A DNA stretch of 15,169 bases from Streptococcus sp. GTDB lineage: Bacteria > Bacillota > Bacilli > Lactobacillales > Streptococcaceae. A program made the translations under genes and the position numbers. The notes under the pieces were generated by a model. The model worked only from the letters and a program-made list of their open reading frames with translations, was not told the DNA's origin and searched no databases. Shown here piece after piece: positions 13,535-15,169 of the stretch. The stretch spans positions 1 through 15,169 of the forward strand of contig DOTL01000048.1 in assembly GCA_003521145.1 (NCBI GenBank), written 5' to 3'. Numbering within the stretch: the stretch's first letter is position 1; each line of letters opens with the position of its first letter.

Positions 13535-14164
13535 ATGTTAGAATTAAAAAATATTTCCAAGCAATTTGGTCAACATAAAATTTTTGATAACTATAACCTA
13601 ACTGTCGAAGAGGGAAAAATCTTAGCTATTGTCGGACCATCTGGTGGTGGTAAAACGACTCTCTTGCGTATGCTAGCAGGACTTGAAACCATTGATTCAG
13701 GACAAATTATTTATGAAAATGAAGAGATTCCCTTGGATCAGATGGAAAGTCGTAACTTGCTCGGTTTTGTCTTCCAAGATTTCCAACTGTTTCCACATTT
13801 GACAGTCTTGGATAACCTAATGCTTTCGCCAATTAAGACGATGGGAATGTCTAAAGAAGATGCCCAGAAAAAAGCTCAAGCCCTACTTGACCGTTTAGGT
13901 CTTGGAGGTCACGGAAATGCTTATCCTTACTCTCTTTCTGGGGGACAAAAACAACGTGTTGCATTTGCGCGTGCTATGATGATTGATCCGAAAATTGTAG
14001 GTTATGATGAACCAACATCAGCTCTTGACCCTGAGTTGCGTCAAGAAGTGGAGAAATTGATTTTGCAGAATCGTGAAACTGGGATTACGCAAATCGTTAT
14101 CACTCACGATATGCAGTTTGCACAGCACATCGCCGATGAGATTGTCACTATCAATCCAAAATAG
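13535..14164 (+). CDS. Polar amino acid ABC transporter ATP-binding protein
   Basis: This 209-residue cytosolic ATPase energises the importer. Motifs in order are Walker A GPSGGGKT (34-41), Q-loop Gln81, signature LSGGQ (134-138), Walker B IVGYDEP (154-160, catalytic Glu159), D-loop SALD (162-165) and switch His191. It belongs to the GlnQ/HisP-type family. At 209 residues it is about 30-40 shorter than typical members (about 240-250), ending soon after the H-loop at DEIVTINPK. All catalytic motifs are intact, so it should work. AGGAGA lies in the eight-base gap after the permease, indicating tight coupling. Confidence 0.93.
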   Translation: MLELKNISKQFGQHKIFDNYNLTVEEGKILAIVGPSGGGKTTLLRMLAGLETIDSGQIIYENEEIPLDQMESRNLLGFVFQDFQLFPHLTVLDNLMLSPIKTMGMSKEDAQKKAQALLDRLGLGGHGNAYPYSLSGGQKQRVAFARAMMIDPKIVGYDEPTSALDPELRQEVEKLILQNRETGITQIVITHDMQFAQHIADEIVTINPK

Positions 14165-14176
14165 TGAGGATTTTCC

Positions 14177-15028
14177 ATGAAAAAAATAGTAAAAACGATT
14201 TTGCTAGGCTATCTTGTCATTTTGCCTTTGTTTGCGCTATCAGCTTGTAGCTCGCGCTCACATTTTGCAACTCAGAAAGATCAGTGGCAAACCTATACCA
14301 AAGAAAAGAAAATCAAAATTGGTTTTGATGCAACCTTTGTTCCTATGGGATATGAGGAAAAGGATGGTAGCTATGTTGGTTTTGACATTGATCTTGCAAC
14401 TGCAGTCTTTAAATTGTACGGTATCGATGTCGAATGGCAGGCTATTGACTGGGATATGAAAGAAACAGAACTGAAGAATGGGACAATTGACCTCATTTGG
14501 AATGGTTACTCGGTCACGGATGAGCGTAAGCAGTCTGCGGACTTCACGGAACCTTATATGGTCAATGAACAAGTACTGGTAACCAAGAAGTCTTCGGGAA
14601 TTGATTCTGTTGCTGGAATGTCAGGTAAGACCTTAGGTGCCCAAGCAGGGTCTTCCGGTTATGATGCTTTCAATGCTTCTCCGAAGATTTTGAAGGATAG
14701 CGTTGCCAACCAAAAAGCAGTCCAATATTCCACCTTTACTCAAGCCTTGATTGACCTTGATAGTGGACGTATTGACGGTCTATTGATTGACCGTGTGTAT
14801 GCCAATTACTACTTAGAAAAATCAGGGGTTCTGGATCAGTATAATGTTATACCTGCTGGTTATGAAGGTGAAAGCTTTGCTGTAGGTGCTCGTAAAGCAG
14901 ATAAGATACTGATCAAAAAAATCAATCAAGGATTTAGAACCCTTTATAAAAAAGGAGAATTCCAAAAGATTTCTAACAAGTGGTTTGGCGAAGATGTTGC
15001 CACAGACCAAGTTAAAGGGAAAAAATAG
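14177..15028 (+). CDS. Amino acid ABC transporter substrate-binding lipoprotein
   Basis: This 283-residue receptor of the importer has a signal peptide with lipobox LSAC (Cys24 acylated). A type II periplasmic-binding fold of solute-binding family 3 follows (IKIGFDATFVPMGYEEKDG, then GFDIDLATAVF, then the DLIWNGYSVTDERKQSADFT block). It is anchored to the outer face of the membrane and hands a polar amino acid to the permease. Related streptococcal systems are AatB-type or cystine/arginine importers; the ligand cannot be fixed from sequence. GTGAGGA lies before the ATG, 12 bases after the ATPase stop codon, and a terminator follows. A permease-ATPase-receptor order is common in streptococci. 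Confidence 0.93.
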   Translation: MKKIVKTILLGYLVILPLFALSACSSRSHFATQKDQWQTYTKEKKIKIGFDATFVPMGYEEKDGSYVGFDIDLATAVFKLYGIDVEWQAIDWDMKETELKNGTIDLIWNGYSVTDERKQSADFTEPYMVNEQVLVTKKSSGIDSVAGMSGKTLGAQAGSSGYDAFNASPKILKDSVANQKAVQYSTFTQALIDLDSGRIDGLLIDRVYANYYLEKSGVLDQYNVIPAGYEGESFAVGARKADKILIKKINQGFRTLYKKGEFQKISNKWFGEDVATDQVKGKK

Positions 15029-15036
15029 AAGGATAA

Positions 15037-15068
15037 CAACATTCTAGAAGGGATGTTGCTATTTTTTT
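15037..15068 (+). terminator. Terminator of the ABC operon
   Basis: CAACATTC (15037-15044) pairs with GGATGTTG (15051-15058), eight pairs including one G-T, around a six-base loop. A run of seven T starts four bases after the stem (15062). Confidence 0.85.
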
Positions 15069-15093
15069 ATGGAAAATAGGTAGTGTAAAATAA

Positions 15094-15169
15094 GTTGTGT
15101 AAACACAAAAAGGAATAAATCCGTTATAGTAGAGTTGCAAAACATTACTAGAAAGAGATTTATTCCTAT
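15094..15169 (+). mobile_element. Left end of an IS256-family-like element, cut by the window edge
   Basis: TGTGTAAACAC at 15096-15106 is followed by a stretch with TAGTAGAGTTG (15127-15137) and then AGAGATTTATTCCTAT at the edge, where a transposase start could lie just outside. The arrangement mirrors the minus strand of positions 1-60. TGTGTAAA suits IS256-family termini (IS905/IS1191-like). No transposase sequence is within the window, so the family is tentative. Confidence 0.45.

Overview
The window looks like the chromosome of a Streptococcus of the salivarius group, most probably S. thermophilus. The evidence is low-GC coding sequence with strong AAGGAG ribosome sites, a typically streptococcal gene set (AdcA with a ZinT domain, a CpsY/MtaR-type LysR regulator, GlmS, a GH73 autolysin without a wall-binding domain), and many decaying genes and insertion-sequence (IS) scars. 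The species is an inference. No rRNA, tRNA, CRISPR array or prophage was seen.

Region 1 (1-3230) is an accessory scar zone. It opens with what looks like the end of an IS256-family element, then an unrecognised frameshifted gene remnant (71-489). An intact GRP-family sugar transporter follows on the minus strand (598-1485). Next is a truncated, GC-rich ISL3-family element whose transposase is broken by frameshifts, nonsense codons and an internal deletion (1582-2725). Two small accessory ORFs, one encoding a Cys/His-rich protein, sit between this remnant and an ISS1-like terminal repeat (3207-3224). That repeat abuts the decapitated 3' end of a dipeptidase gene (pepD).

Region 2 (3230-9310) is streptococcal backbone with uneven decay. 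It holds the pepD 3' remnant, a multiply broken prsW-like membrane protease gene (minus), and the zinc-binding protein gene adcA with a clear AdcR-type operator. It also holds a small orphan gene, a one-membrane-segment gene interrupted by one TAG codon, a YeiH-family transporter (minus) and a divergently transcribed GH73 glucosaminidase.

Region 3 (9313-12687) has the LysR regulator (minus), apparently on a leaderless transcript, divergent from glmS. The glmS promoter is flanked by two copies of a 15-bp sequence resembling NagR operators. Its leader carries a hairpin that pairs up the only Shine-Dalgarno-like bases near the start codon. A PhnA/YjdM zinc-ribbon protein follows.

Region 4 (12688-15169) has a structured intergenic RNA ending in a long terminator hairpin. 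After it comes a compact three-gene operon for a polar amino acid ABC importer (permease, ATPase, lipoprotein receptor) with its own promoter and terminator. The window closes with another IS256-like element end. No single novel defence or mobile system is evident. The most interesting parts are the glmS control region, the structured 3' region after phnA, the leaderless regulator and the IS-bounded small genes.
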